Of a stretch of 64,000 nucleotides of DNA, positions 54,066 through 63,677 are shown one piece after another. The notes beneath the pieces were generated by a model. It searched no databases, had not been told where the DNA came from, and saw only the letters and a list, made by a program, of their open reading frames with translations. The stretch covers positions 992,001 through 1,056,000 of the forward strand of contig NZ_JAKRNK010000002.1 in the NCBI RefSeq assembly GCF_022346885.1. The letters are read 5' to 3'. The DNA is from Paenibacillus sp. ACRRX (GTDB lineage: Bacteria > Bacillota > Bacilli > Paenibacillales > Paenibacillaceae). Position 1 is the stretch's first letter, and each line of letters begins with the position of its first letter. The translations under genes and the position numbers were made by a program.

Positions 54066-54337
54066 GTATGGATTCCACCTACTGTTTACAATAATATGTA
54101 CTTGCTTGCTTTATACCATTGTCATCGTCGCTGCTCTGTAATAACATGGTGTAGTAATCACGAGTTAATCCGCATGCCAGAAGCGCTTGCAACAATATTT
54201 GCATTGCCGAAGGAAAAGCGTTAAAATGAATTCCAACAACACAAATGAAGGCAAATATGATAAAAACAGTAAAGCTTATTACTTAGCTTCAACCTACATA
54301 TTGCTCATTTCGGTGAATAGCATCCAAATGGAAGAAA
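54066..54337. other. intergenic stretch between trmK and sigA
   Basis: About 270 bases without a convincing gene. In Bacillus subtilis the cytochrome c550 gene cccA lies here; no haem-binding CxxCH frame is present. A palindromic TTGCAAGCGCTT resembles part of a catabolite-repression (cre) site, but three positions at the 3' end do not fit. No confident promoter for trmK was found. Confidence 0.4.
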
Positions 54338-54378
54338 AGACCTTGCTGTGCGCATATAATCAGCGCAGCAGAAGGTCT
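54338..54378 (-). terminator. rho-independent terminator after sigA
   Basis: AGACCTT...CTGTGCGC pairs with GCGCAGCAG...AAGGTCT around an ATATAATC-type loop. The minus-strand copy ends TTTTCTT. It lies 16 bases after the sigA stop. Confidence 0.85.
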
Positions 54379-54393
54379 GTCCATCAGGCAGCA

Positions 54394-55521
54394 TTATTCA
54401 AGGAAATCTTTAAGACGTTTGCTTCGGCTTGGATGACGGAGCTTACGCAGTGCTTTGGCTTCAATCTGGCGAATACGTTCTCGTGTTACTCCGAACACTT
54501 TGCCTACTTCTTCCAATGTGCGTGTACGACCGTCATCAAGACCGAATCGCAGACGAAGTACATTCTCTTCACGCTCTGTGAGCGTGTCAAGTACGTCTTC
54601 CAATTGCTCCTTCAACAACTCATAAGCAGCGGCATCAGCAGGCGCCAACGCTTCTTGATCTTCGATGAAGTCTCCCAGATGAGAGTCGTCCTCTTCCCCG
54701 ATTGGTGTTTCCAGAGATACAGGCTCTTGTGCAATCTTCATAATTTCCCGTACCTTTTCAACGCTTAATTCCATCTCTGCCGCAATTTCTTCTGGTGTCG
54801 GTTCACGCCCAAGCTCCTGCAGCAATTGACGGGATACCCGGATTAATTTATTAATCGTCTCAACCATATGAACAGGAATCCGAATCGTACGGGCTTGATC
54901 GGCAATCGCACGAGTAATCGCCTGACGAATCCACCATGTGGCATACGTACTGAATTTGAATCCTTTGCTGTGGTCAAATTTCTCAACCGCTTTGATGAGA
55001 CCCATGTTGCCTTCTTGAATGAGATCCAGGAACAGCATACCACGTCCCACATATCTCTTAGCAATACTGACAACGAGTCGCAAGTTGGCTTCAGCTAGCC
55101 GTTTCTTTGCTTCTTCATCACTAAGCAGGATACGTTTTGCGAGCTCTATCTCTTCTTCTGCCGACAATAATGGAACACGGCCGATTTCTTTCAGATACAT
55201 ACGAACAGGGTCATTTATTTTGATACCTGGAGGTAAGGACAGGTCATCCTCAAAGTGAAAGTCATCATGCTCATCCTGATCACGATCTGTGTTAGGACGT
55301 ACCATCTCATCGTCATTTTCATTAACAATCTCAATTCCAAGGTCGCTCAGTTGCTCGTAGAACTCGTCCATCTGATCCGCATCTTGTTCAAATGTCGCCA
55401 ACTTCTCAGCTATCTCTTTATAACTAAGCGTCCCCCGCTTCTTGCCGACTTCAATCAACTGATCCTTGACTTGATCCAGAACTGCTTCAGCTTCAAGACC
55501 AGTATGTTGATCATTCGCCAT
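54394..55521 (-). CDS. sigA: RNA polymerase primary sigma factor SigA (RpoD)
   Basis: The protein has 375 residues. Region 1.1 is short and acidic; region 1.2/2 has [66 protein letters not shown] (split about residues 180-216) and the -10 contact residues. Region 3 and the region 4 helix-turn-helix ([29 protein letters not shown]) are intact. It directs housekeeping transcription. The ATG at 55521 follows GGGAGGAGGG. It lies 35 bases beyond dnaG in the classic macromolecular synthesis operon. Confidence 0.99.
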   Translation of the reverse strand: MANDQHTGLEAEAVLDQVKDQLIEVGKKRGTLSYKEIAEKLATFEQDADQMDEFYEQLSDLGIEIVNENDDEMVRPNTDRDQDEHDDFHFEDDLSLPPGIKINDPVRMYLKEIGRVPLLSAEEEIELAKRILLSDEEAKKRLAEANLRLVVSIAKRYVGRGMLFLDLIQEGNMGLIKAVEKFDHSKGFKFSTYATWWIRQAITRAIADQARTIRIPVHMVETINKLIRVSRQLLQELGREPTPEEIAAEMELSVEKVREIMKIAQEPVSLETPIGEEDDSHLGDFIEDQEALAPADAAAYELLKEQLEDVLDTLTEREENVLRLRFGLDDGRTRTLEEVGKVFGVTRERIRQIEAKALRKLRHPSRSKRLKDFLE

Positions 55522-55556
55522 ATTCCGACTCCCTCCTCCCTAGATTCTTCAGACTG

Positions 55557-57386
55557 CTAACGCTTCAGTTGTTGGTCTAGGGCAATAAATTCTGATGCAA
55601 TTTGCGCAGCTCGCGATGAGTCTCCAGCACGTTCAGCTTTTACCATTTCTTCCTTCATACGTTCGATCTCGCGTTGTATGGGTACTTTCTTAATTTGCGA
55701 AATGTAATCATTCAACAAGTCGTTATCGTAACGCAGGGGCACTTCTGCCAATGAAATCGAGGCTGCCGTCTGCTCTAATCGATCATCACGCAGTGTGGCA
55801 AGAAATCGGCTGAAATCCGGTTCTTTGCCTTGCGCGTAATAGGCATATAGATAAGCAGCTAATGCTGCATGATCATCTACATTAAATTGTTCTCCAAGAT
55901 GTCTTTCCACATAAACAGCTACTTCAGCATCTTGGAACATTAAGGCTAACAAACTTCGCTCAGCGTACACATAGGCAGGTCTTAACGTAGGAGTGTCCAT
56001 ATTACGTTTATCATTCCTAACATTATTCCACCAATTGTCTTGATTATCCCCCGTCTGGTGCTTTTTTTGTAGCTTCTGACGGACTTCAAAGCACTCCTGC
56101 TTTAAGGTTTCCAGTGAAATATCAACTTGATTAGATAGTTCTTTCAAGTGCATTTCGCGTTCGGCAGGTGAATGAATGGGAGCAATAATTCGCATTGCTT
56201 CCTCTATAAACCTGCGCTTCCCGTCATCTTCTAGCAGGAAATGGTTGCGACGCAAAGTGAGTAGCTGGAATTTAACTGGTGTGACGGCAGCAGCAATAAT
56301 CGCATGTCTGAACCGTTCACCGCCGTTTGCCTTAATATAGTCGTCAGGATCCATTCGGTCTGGGAGCATCGCAACTGATACATGTATGCCCGCTTCTTCC
56401 AGCATCGGAATAGCTTTTAAGGCTGCCGCCTGACCCGCATCATCACCATCATAGCAGATAACAACACGCTCGGCGCTCCGTCTTAAGAGCGCTACATGAT
56501 CATTAGTTAATGCAGTCCCCATTGTTGCAACCCCATTAAGGACTTCTACTTCCCAAGCTTGTATGACATCAGCAAACCCTTCAAATAACACAACTTGACC
56601 GGTGCGCTTAAAATGCGGCCTTGCATGATGAAGGTTGTACATCAGCTTGGACTTGTTAAACAACATGGTCTCAGGTGAGTTTAGATACTTTGGCTGGCCT
56701 TCGCCTAATATACGACCAGAGAACCCGACTACTTTCCCATTCTTGTCCCAGATCGGAAACATGACACGATCCCGGAACCTGTCTACGTAACCAGCCTGCT
56801 GCTGCCTTGCCGAAACGAGGCCTCCCTGCTCCATTAAAGAAAGTGAAAACTCACGTTTGCTTAACAGCTGCACTAAAGTGTCCCACTGCGGCGGAGCATA
56901 ACCAATCTGAAAATGCTCGATCAACTTGTCATGAATACCTCGTTCGCGCAAATACGCTAGTGCGTCCTGTCCGTGTGCCGTATTCATTAAGATGTAATGA
57001 TACAGCTTAGCGGCTAATTCATGCGCTTGAATAAGGTGTTCCTTAGCTTCGCTCTTGGGACTGCGTTCCATAGGCTGGTTGCCCCAGTGAAACGTCAGGC
57101 CAACTTGTTCCGCTAAATGCTTGACGGCTTCCGGAAAAGAATACCCTTCAATACCCATCACAAAATGAATCACATTCCCACTGGCTTTGCAGCCATAGCA
57201 ATGATATATCTGCTTCTCCGGCGTAACCGTAAACGAAGGCGTCTTCTCGGAATGAAAAGGACATAAACCTTTTAAATACTTGCCTTGCTTCGTAAGGTGG
57301 ACATATTTGCCGACAACGTCAACTACATCGTTATGCTTCAACACCTCATCTACGAATTCATCAGGTATCGGTCCGTTACCACTCAT
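55557..57386 (-). CDS. dnaG: DNA primase DnaG
   Basis: This 609-residue primase has an N-terminal CHC2 zinc finger (CPFHSEKTPSFTVTPEKQIYHCYGCKASG split, about residues 41-69). The RNA polymerase domain has FSGRILGEGQPKYLNSPET and the TOPRIM glutamate in VVLFEGFADVIQAW, then VICYDGDDAGQAAALKAI. The C-terminal helical part binds DnaB/DnaC helicase. The ATG at 57386 has GGTGATGGG upstream. It lies between yqxD and sigA, as in B. subtilis. Confidence 0.98.
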   Translation of the reverse strand: MSGNGPIPDEFVDEVLKHNDVVDVVGKYVHLTKQGKYLKGLCPFHSEKTPSFTVTPEKQIYHCYGCKASGNVIHFVMGIEGYSFPEAVKHLAEQVGLTFHWGNQPMERSPKSEAKEHLIQAHELAAKLYHYILMNTAHGQDALAYLRERGIHDKLIEHFQIGYAPPQWDTLVQLLSKREFSLSLMEQGGLVSARQQQAGYVDRFRDRVMFPIWDKNGKVVGFSGRILGEGQPKYLNSPETMLFNKSKLMYNLHHARPHFKRTGQVVLFEGFADVIQAWEVEVLNGVATMGTALTNDHVALLRRSAERVVICYDGDDAGQAAALKAIPMLEEAGIHVSVAMLPDRMDPDDYIKANGGERFRHAIIAAAVTPVKFQLLTLRRNHFLLEDDGKRRFIEEAMRIIAPIHSPAEREMHLKELSNQVDISLETLKQECFEVRQKLQKKHQTGDNQDNWWNNVRNDKRNMDTPTLRPAYVYAERSLLALMFQDAEVAVYVERHLGEQFNVDDHAALAAYLYAYYAQGKEPDFSRFLATLRDDRLEQTAASISLAEVPLRYDNDLLNDYISQIKKVPIQREIERMKEEMVKAERAGDSSRAAQIASEFIALDQQLKR

Positions 57387-57432
57387 ATCCCATCACCTTC
57401 ATTTCGAACACGTATTACTTTAATTCGCGATA

Positions 57433-57915
57433 TTACGAAGTTCTCCTGCCCATTTGCAAAAGTTTTGTCAGTTTATGTTGGAAATGCTCGCGGTCCAGCG
57501 TTGTCATTGCACGAGGTCCTTTGGTACGCTGCCCAGCTCGCCGAGCTTTGCTGGATACATGGCGTTGTGCCAACAGCTCGTCCATATTATGCCCATCAAG
57601 CTCTTTTCCTCGCGGTGTGAGCACCCATGCCCCTCTCGGCAGACATAGCGCGGCCAATCCATAATCGTTAGTGACGACTATATCTCCTGACCGCGCTGTG
57701 TTCGCTATATACATATCCGCTGATTGAAAGCCTTGATCCACATAAATGTATTGAACGATATCTGTGTGCTCCGCCTCATTCTGATATGCCGCAAACGAAG
57801 CAATAAACAGAACAGGCACCTGGAACTCTGTAGCTGCTTGCACAATTTCAGTCTTTACTGGACAAGCGTCCGCATCAACGATAATTCGACTTTCGTGAGG
57901 CAATCGGTTCACCAT
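57433..57915 (-). CDS. yqxD: YaiI/YqxD family protein (DUF188)
   Basis: This 160-residue protein has RIIVDADACPVKTEIVQAATE at residues 9-29, the DUF188 signature (paired aspartates of a PIN-like fold). DIVVTNDYGLAALCLPRGAWVLTPRGKE and a basic C-terminal tail follow. It is a probable nuclease-fold protein with no proven activity. As in B. subtilis it is first in the dnaG-sigA run. The ATG at 57915 follows AAAGGGAAA. Confidence 0.92.
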   Translation of the reverse strand: MVNRLPHESRIIVDADACPVKTEIVQAATEFQVPVLFIASFAAYQNEAEHTDIVQYIYVDQGFQSADMYIANTARSGDIVVTNDYGLAALCLPRGAWVLTPRGKELDGHNMDELLAQRHVSSKARRAGQRTKGPRAMTTLDREHFQHKLTKLLQMGRRTS

Positions 57916-57991
57916 TTTCCCTTTACAGAATATAAACCATCACACTTCAGGTGCACCAATGGTGTAAACCCGGTGATTCTCCGTTTATATT

Positions 57992-58020
57992 ATATACGCT
58001 GTGTGCGTTTAAATTCCTGC
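57992..58020 (-). promoter_or_regulatory. candidate sigma-H promoter of the yqxD-dnaG-sigA operon
   Basis: On the minus strand GCAGGAATT (58012-58020) matches the sigma-H -35 consensus RNAGGAWWW exactly. After 11 bases AGCGTATAT (57992-58000) matches RNNGAATWW with one mismatch. A TATAAT overlaps the same spot, so sigma-A use is also possible. A sigma-H promoter for this operon is known in B. subtilis. Confidence 0.4.
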
Positions 58021-58079
58021 TTGTGAAAATACGATTTTCATAACCAAGTTATCACAAAATGTCGACTTGACCACAAAAA

Positions 58080-58124
58080 GCGCGGAACATGTCGAGATTT
58101 TATTGCTTCTCGCATGCTCCGCGA
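58080..58124 (-). terminator. rho-independent terminator after glyS
   Basis: GCGCGGAACATG...CGAG pairs with CTCG...CATGCTCCGCG with a few mismatches. In the minus direction TTTTTG follows. It lies 90 bases beyond the glyS stop. Confidence 0.8.
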
Positions 58125-58213
58125 CAGACATTACAACCTGATGTTAGAACTATATTACCCTTGTTACATATCTGCTTAAACACATAAGCTGCAGTATTCA
58201 ACGATTTTTGCCG

Positions 58214-60280
58214 TTATGCCCACACGAGCTTAGAGAAGTCCGCAAACTGCTTCAAATCATGTGCAATCAGCTTCAGCAGCGCCAAGCGATTATGTTTTAC
58301 AGCCTCATCTTTCGCCATAACCATAACATTATCGAAGAATGACGTTATCGTCTCCTCCAGACTACTGAGAGCCGCAAGCGCACTTGTTGGATCTGATGCC
58401 GCTTTATACTGCGCGTGTGCTTCTAGATAGCGAGCATAAAGTGCACGTTCCTCGTCCTGTTCAAATAGTGTGGCGCTAACTTCACCATCATCCGCTTTCG
58501 ATGCCAAATTACATACACGATTAAACGATTCCACCGTAGCTTTGAACGCTTCATGACGAACTGCCTCCATAAGCATCTCGCCACGCGAGATCGTTAACTT
58601 CACATCGTCATAACCGGCTGCAAGCACCGCATCTACTACATCGTAACGCACTTGCTCGGACAGTACATTTTTGACACGAAGGCCAAAGAATTCGTACAAG
58701 TCTTTACGTACTTCCGCACGCTCGCGTTTTAACAAACCTGTACGATCCAATACGTCAAGCGCAATATCAAACACTTGTGTAAGGGTCAATGGCAGCTTGC
58801 GCTCAAGCAGCATCTGAACGATACCTGTTGCTTGTCGACGAAGTGCGTATGGATCTTGTGATCCTGTTGGAATGATGCCAATCGCAAAACATCCAACCAT
58901 AGTATCGAGCTTATCTGCCATACTGATCAATTGGCCTGCCAAAGTCTCAGGTGAAGGGTCACCCGAATAACGCGGCTTGTAATGCTCGTTAATGGCACGT
59001 GCTACAGTAGGATCTTCACCAAATTTGAGCGCATAATCCTCACCCATAACACCTTGCAACTCAGGGAATTCATATACCATTTGTGTAACAAGGTCAAATT
59101 TGCAAATGTGTGCCGCACGATTAACTTGCTTCGCTGTTGATTCATCCGCTTGTACCGCTTGGGCAAGCAGATCAGCAATATTGACAAGGCGGCGTACCTT
59201 GTCCCCCAGCGTGCCCAATTCTTCATGGAATACGATCGAGTTGAGCTTATCTACGCAAGCTTCGATCTGCAACTTCTGATCTTCTGCGTAGAAGAATTTG
59301 GCATCGGATAACCGCGCCCGCAGTACCTTCTCGTTGCCTTTGGCGACCGTATCAATACCTTTTTGGTCTCCATTTCGCACCGTCACAAAGAATGGAAGCA
59401 GTTGTCCTGATGCATCGAGCACTGGGAAGTAACGTTGATGCTCACGCATCGATGTAATAAGTACTTCTTGTGGGATACTTAAGAAAGACGTATCAAAAGT
59501 TCCAAACAAGGTAGTCGGGTATTCCACTAGGAAGAGGACCTCTTCCAGCAAATCGTCTTTAACCGCAATATTCCATTGTTGTTTTTGTGCTAATGCTTCA
59601 ATTTGTTTCACGATCAACTGCTCGCGTTCTACCACGTCAACAATGACGTGCTGCTCACGCAGACGTTCCACATACTGGCCAGGCTCTTGAATGACCGTGT
59701 CGTGACCAAGGAATCGATGCCCACGGGATACATTACTTGCCTGTACGCCAGTAAATTCAATTGGAATAACACTCTCGCCTTGCAGCGCTACTACCCAGCG
59801 AATAGGGCGGACAAAGCGCATGTCATAGGCGCCCCAACGCATATTTTTAGAGAATGTCATCGCGTGAACAATGGAGCTAAAGCCTTCCGCAAGTACTTCA
59901 GACGTATCCCTACCAATACTGCTTTTGTTGGCATAAACGTATTCTACACCGTTTAATTCTTTGAAGAAAAACTGATCAGGCTCTACCCCTTGACTGCGGG
60001 CAAAGCCAAGCGCAGCTTTGGACCATTCTCCGCTGTCACTCAAGGCGATCTTTCGCGCAGGTCCTTTCACTTCCTCGTGAATATCCGTTTGCTTATCAGC
60101 CGCATGTTGGACGAGCACTGCCAGACGGCGCGGCGTCGCATAGGCTTGAACTCCTTCATGACTTATACGTGCTGCTTCGAGCCAACGCTCCGTCCGTTCC
60201 TTTAACTGCTCCATAGCCGCACGCATAAAACGAGCAGGCACTTCTTCCAGTCCTAGTTCCAAGAGCAAATGTTTAGGCAT
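58214..60280 (-). CDS. glyS: glycyl-tRNA synthetase beta subunit GlyS
   Basis: The subunit has about 688 residues. It opens [78 protein letters not shown] and an HD-like central domain ([19 protein letters not shown]) are the hallmarks of the beta chain, and [16 protein letters not shown]-type sequence is near residue 500. With GlyQ it forms the heterotetrameric enzyme. I placed the start at the ATG 60280, nine bases after AAAGGAG; an ATG three codons upstream is too close to that site. It overlaps glyQ by eight bases. Confidence 0.96.
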   Translation of the reverse strand: MPKHLLLELGLEEVPARFMRAAMEQLKERTERWLEAARISHEGVQAYATPRRLAVLVQHAADKQTDIHEEVKGPARKIALSDSGEWSKAALGFARSQGVEPDQFFFKELNGVEYVYANKSSIGRDTSEVLAEGFSSIVHAMTFSKNMRWGAYDMRFVRPIRWVVALQGESVIPIEFTGVQASNVSRGHRFLGHDTVIQEPGQYVERLREQHVIVDVVEREQLIVKQIEALAQKQQWNIAVKDDLLEEVLFLVEYPTTLFGTFDTSFLSIPQEVLITSMREHQRYFPVLDASGQLLPFFVTVRNGDQKGIDTVAKGNEKVLRARLSDAKFFYAEDQKLQIEACVDKLNSIVFHEELGTLGDKVRRLVNIADLLAQAVQADESTAKQVNRAAHICKFDLVTQMVYEFPELQGVMGEDYALKFGEDPTVARAINEHYKPRYSGDPSPETLAGQLISMADKLDTMVGCFAIGIIPTGSQDPYALRRQATGIVQMLLERKLPLTLTQVFDIALDVLDRTGLLKRERAEVRKDLYEFFGLRVKNVLSEQVRYDVVDAVLAAGYDDVKLTISRGEMLMEAVRHEAFKATVESFNRVCNLASKADDGEVSATLFEQDEERALYARYLEAHAQYKAASDPTSALAALSSLEETITSFFDNVMVMAKDEAVKHNRLALLKLIAHDLKQFADFSKLVWA

Positions 60281-61160
60281 CGTGCTCATCTCCTTTCTTC
60301 AACAGCGGGAATCCAAGCTTCTCGCGCTCCTCATAGTAAGTAGCCGCTACTTGACGTGCCAGATTACGAACACGCGTAATAAAACCAGTACGTTCTGTAA
60401 CGCTGATTGCTCCACGAGCATCTAATAGATTAAAAGCATGCGAACATTTTAATACATAATCATACGCAGGGAACACAAGATGTTCGTCCATCGCACGTTT
60501 TGCTTCCTGTTCGTACGTATTAAACAAATTAAACAGCATTGCTGCATCACTGACTTCAAACGTATATTTGGAATGCTCAAATTCCGGTTGGTGGAATACA
60601 TCACCATATGTGATTCCTTCAACCCATTCCAAATCAAACACATTTTCTTTGTCTTGAATGTAAGAAGCAAGGCGCTCCAGACCATACGTAATCTCGACCG
60701 CAACCGGATTCGCGTCGATGCCGCCCACTTGCTGGAAGTACGTGAACTGTGTCACTTCCATCCCATCAAGCCATACTTCCCAACCAAGACCCCATGCGCC
60801 AAGCGTCGGAGATTCCCAGTTATCTTCTACAAAACGAATATCATGAAGTGCTGGATCAATCCCCAGACGGTTCAAGCTTTCCAAATAAAGCTCCTGAATA
60901 TTGTCAGGAGAAGGCTTCATTATAACTTGAAACTGATGATGTTGATAAAGGCGATTTGGGTTCTCCCCGTAACGTCCGTCGCCAGGGCGTCTTGAAGGCT
61001 CCACATAAGCTACATTCCAAGGCTCAGGTCCGATCGAACGGAGAAAAGTCATCGGATTCATCGTTCCGGCACCCTTCTCTACGTCATAGGGCTGGACAAT
61101 AATACATTTCTGATCCGCCCAGAAATTTTGCAGAGTTAAGATCATTTGTTGAAAATTCAT
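60273..61160 (-). CDS. glyQ: glycyl-tRNA synthetase alpha subunit GlyQ
   Basis: This 295-residue class II synthetase core begins [34 protein letters not shown] split before the motif 1 region. [30 protein letters not shown] and [35 protein letters not shown] are typical, and the adenylate site [15 protein letters not shown] is present. It attaches glycine to tRNA together with GlyS. The ATG at 61160 follows AAAGGAGTG. A T-box leader precedes it, so expression should respond to uncharged glycine tRNA. Confidence 0.98.
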   Translation of the reverse strand: MNFQQMILTLQNFWADQKCIIVQPYDVEKGAGTMNPMTFLRSIGPEPWNVAYVEPSRRPGDGRYGENPNRLYQHHQFQVIMKPSPDNIQELYLESLNRLGIDPALHDIRFVEDNWESPTLGAWGLGWEVWLDGMEVTQFTYFQQVGGIDANPVAVEITYGLERLASYIQDKENVFDLEWVEGITYGDVFHQPEFEHSKYTFEVSDAAMLFNLFNTYEQEAKRAMDEHLVFPAYDYVLKCSHAFNLLDARGAISVTERTGFITRVRNLARQVAATYYEEREKLGFPLLKKGDEHDA

Positions 61161-61249
61161 GTGCCTATCACTCCTTTATGCCTCATATTGACGGCGTCTG
61201 ACGTCTGAAGTTGTCTATACATGTTCATAAACCGATATACATGCAAAAA

Positions 61250-61500
61250 ACTCCCGTCCATACGCCTGATGCCAGACGTAGGGACGAGAGTATATTCTCC
61301 CGCGGTTCCACCCTACTTGACCGCCGCATTAAATCGATACAATCGATTACAATGCCAATCCAATAACGATTGCGGTCCACTTTCATAGGTATTTGCTCCG
61401 AAGTGCCTGTTCATCCGTCTGTTCGTCCGGGCTCACACCGTCCCCGAATCGCTTTCTTTCGAACTGATAGTCGAATTACTTTCTTCATCCTTGCAAATTT
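61250..61500 (-). promoter_or_regulatory. T-box leader of glyQS
   Basis: The minus strand has the T-box core AGGGTGGAACCGCGGGA (61298-61314). It is followed by an intrinsic terminator: ACTCTCGTCC...CTACG pairing with CGTA...GGACGGGAGT (61250-61291), ending in six T. The 180 bases before it hold the stem I region with paired GGGGACGGTG and CGGACGA elements. The T-box would bind glycine tRNA and open the terminator when it is uncharged. I could not fix the specifier codon with certainty; glycine is inferred from the downstream genes. Confidence 0.92.
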
Positions 61501-61521
61501 GTTTATTTTATAATAGTCAAT

Positions 61522-61550
61522 ATCATATCTAAATTAGAACGATTCGTCAA
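61522..61550 (-). promoter_or_regulatory. sigma-A promoter of the glyQS operon
   Basis: TTGACG (61545-61550), a 17-base spacer and TATGAT (61522-61527) on the minus strand, just before the T-box leader. Confidence 0.8.
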
Positions 61551-61573
61551 GTATTACGAGCGCCCGACTACCA

Positions 61574-62368
61574 TCATTCATCTTGGCGTTCTTCGCGCTG
61601 CACATGCTCTTGATGCGCAGCTAGATCATACTTTTCCATTTGCTCAATAAAATTTAAAGACTTGCAACGGACTCCCACATGAGTGTCCATGTAACCGCGC
61701 ATACATGCACGCAAGTGTGCCTTAGTCTCCGGCTTAACGGCGATGTTACCTACTCTGCGCAAGTCTGTTTTGGCAAACAATGTCATGAGTTTTAATACTG
61801 ACACTGGCGCCATATATTTGGCATGCTCTCGTACGCGGCACCTTGAGCATATCGCTCCGCCCAGGCGCCATCCAAAGTTAACAAGATCCTCTGCTTGCCC
61901 ACAGATGACACAAGTATCAAGCACAGGTGCTACCCCCACAGATTGACACAGCTTCATCTCAAATAAATGGGTTAATACCTGCTCATCCTTGCCATCTTTT
62001 AAAGCTTGCAAATAAGCAAGCAGCTGCTCGAACATGTAGCCACCGGCCTCTTCATCCTGCAAACCGCGATCTACAAGTTCTACTGCATAAGATGCGTATG
62101 CAGCCAGATGAAGCTGCTCGCGCAGTGGATGATGGGACTCAAGAATCTCACACCCGTTCAAGGTACCAATGTGTCCCATCCCTTTAAAATAAATATACTC
62201 TCCATATGTAAACAACTGTGTAGCCGCAGCATGGCGACTGCGCACCTTCTTCGCTCCCCTTACGAGGACACCGGTCTTCCCGTGCGATTTGGTGCACAGT
62301 GTAATAATCTTATTTCCTTCCCCATAATCCATGCTGCGTATTACAATACCTTCCACCCTATATAACAC
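61574..62368 (-). CDS. recO: DNA repair protein RecO
   Basis: This 264-residue protein begins LYRVEGIVIRSMDYGEGNKIITLCTKSHGK (OB-fold), then GVLVRGAKKVRSRHAAATQLFTYGEYIYFKG. A four-cysteine zinc module (CVICGQ...CSRCRVREHAKY, about residues 150-180) is characteristic. RecO helps load RecA on SSB-coated DNA. The start is GTG at 62368 with GGGGAGG upstream. It follows yqzL and era, the conserved order. Confidence 0.95.
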   Translation of the reverse strand: MLYRVEGIVIRSMDYGEGNKIITLCTKSHGKTGVLVRGAKKVRSRHAAATQLFTYGEYIYFKGMGHIGTLNGCEILESHHPLREQLHLAAYASYAVELVDRGLQDEEAGGYMFEQLLAYLQALKDGKDEQVLTHLFEMKLCQSVGVAPVLDTCVICGQAEDLVNFGWRLGGAICSRCRVREHAKYMAPVSVLKLMTLFAKTDLRRVGNIAVKPETKAHLRACMRGYMDTHVGVRCKSLNFIEQMEKYDLAAHQEHVQREERQDE

Positions 62369-62397
62369 CGTTGTCCTCCCCTACGACAACTGACTTA

Positions 62398-62535
62398 TCA
62401 CTCCACGATCTGCTCAGACAACTCGGGTTCCGCTTCCGCCTCTTCTACATCTGAGATCTGCCCAATATGCTTATATAACAAGTAGGCATCCACATCCCCC
62501 GTCATTGCAAACACATTCCACGAGAAATCACGCAT
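62398..62535 (-). CDS. yqzL: YqzL family small protein
   Basis: This protein of about 45 residues begins MRDFSWNVFAMTGDVDAYLLYKHI, the conserved core of the YqzL family, with an acidic tail. Function unknown. I chose the ATG at 62535, since AAGGGGG lies eight bases before it and the family starts here; a longer frame to 62613 lacks support. In Bacillales it always lies between era and recO. Confidence 0.9.
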   Translation of the reverse strand: MRDFSWNVFAMTGDVDAYLLYKHIGQISDVEEAEAEPELSEQIVE

Positions 62536-62652
62536 TCGTAAATCCCCCTTCATCGGAAATGATTCTGTCTTATGCATTATCATGTGCTGAGAGGTAGGGA
62601 ATATCCGATGCAATAATTGGCTTGTATGATATGCAGTTGCTTTATGCCGTCG

Positions 62653-63558
62653 TTACTTATCGTTTCTAAAGCCCAGGTCACGCAAAACGCGATCATGATT
62701 ACGCCAGTCCTTTTTCACCTTTACCCAGAGTTCTAAGAACGATTTCGAACCTAATAGCGTTTCAATATCTTTGCGGGCAAGCTTACCAACCTCTTTAAGC
62801 AGCGCACCTTGTTTGCCAATAACGATCCCTTTCTGCGAATCCCGCTCAACAAAGATAACCGCAGAAATGTGCACCACGCCATTGTCTTGTACCTTCATAT
62901 CTTCAATCATAACCGCTATTGAATGCGGAATTTCCTCGCGAGTTGCATGTAAAATCTTCTCCCGGATCAACTCCGCTACTACGAACTGTTCTGGATGATC
63001 TGTAATTTGATCTTCCGGATAGTATTGTGGACCTTCTGGCAAATAACCAGACAGTACTTGCAGCAAGCGATCCACATTGTTGCCTTGTAGTGCTGAGATC
63101 GGAATAATCTCTGCAAACTGATGCAGTTCGTTATAAGTTTTGATCATGCCGAGCAGCTCTTCTGGCTGCACTTGATCAATCTTGTTCATGACCAGAATAA
63201 CAGGTGTATTTACCCGCTTTAACTGTTCAATAACATAGCGGTCACCGCCCCCAAGACCAGCAGATACATCGACAAGGAACAACACAGCCTCAACTTCATT
63301 TAATGTTGTGAGTGCCACTTGATTCATGTAATCGCCAAGCTTGGATTGGCGCTTATGAATACCTGGTGTATCAAGAAACACAATTTGAGAACCTTCTGTT
63401 GTGTATACACCATGAATCTTATTACGAGTAGTCTGCGGCTTATCAGACATAATCGCTATCTTCTGACCGATTATATGGTTCATTAAAGTGGACTTCCCTA
63501 CATTAGGTCGTCCGATTATAGCTACAAAGCCTGATTTATACGATTTGGATTGCTTCAT
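62653..63558 (-). CDS. era: ribosome-assembly GTPase Era
   Basis: The protein has about 301 residues. The N-terminal Ras-like GTPase has G1 [21 protein letters not shown]3 [16 protein letters not shown] and G4 VMNKIDQV. The C-terminal KH domain has [26 protein letters not shown]-like text (about 240-265) that binds the 3' end of 16S rRNA. It checks small-subunit maturation. The start is ATG 63558, or the adjacent TTG 63561 (AGAGGAG lies 11 or 8 bases before). Gene order cdd-era-yqzL-recO is conserved. Confidence 0.97.
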   Translation of the reverse strand: MKQSKSYKSGFVAIIGRPNVGKSTLMNHIIGQKIAIMSDKPQTTRNKIHGVYTTEGSQIVFLDTPGIHKRQSKLGDYMNQVALTTLNEVEAVLFLVDVSAGLGGGDRYVIEQLKRVNTPVILVMNKIDQVQPEELLGMIKTYNELHQFAEIIPISALQGNNVDRLLQVLSGYLPEGPQYYPEDQITDHPEQFVVAELIREKILHATREEIPHSIAVMIEDMKVQDNGVVHISAVIFVERDSQKGIVIGKQGALLKEVGKLARKDIETLLGSKSFLELWVKVKKDWRNHDRVLRDLGFRNDK

Positions 63559-63632
63559 CAATTTAACTTCTCCTCTGGTTCTTAGTAGTTCTTGTGCTTA
63601 TTCTTGTGCCAACTTGCTCTAATATATATAAA

Positions 63633-63667
63633 CGGCTCCGCATCGTCTATAGACTGGAGCGGAACCG
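63633..63667 (-). terminator. probable terminator after cdd
   Basis: CGGCTCCGC (63633-63641) and GCGGAACCG (63659-63667) pair with one wobble. The minus strand continues TTTATATATATT. It lies ten bases beyond the cdd stop. Confidence 0.6.
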
Positions 63668-63677
63668 CTTCGATTGT

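Noticed and set aside
54187-54768. A 193-codon plus-strand frame covering the sigA terminator and 3' end
   Set aside because: It is antisense to sigA and crosses its terminator; composition is rich in Cys, Phe and Ser with no family match.
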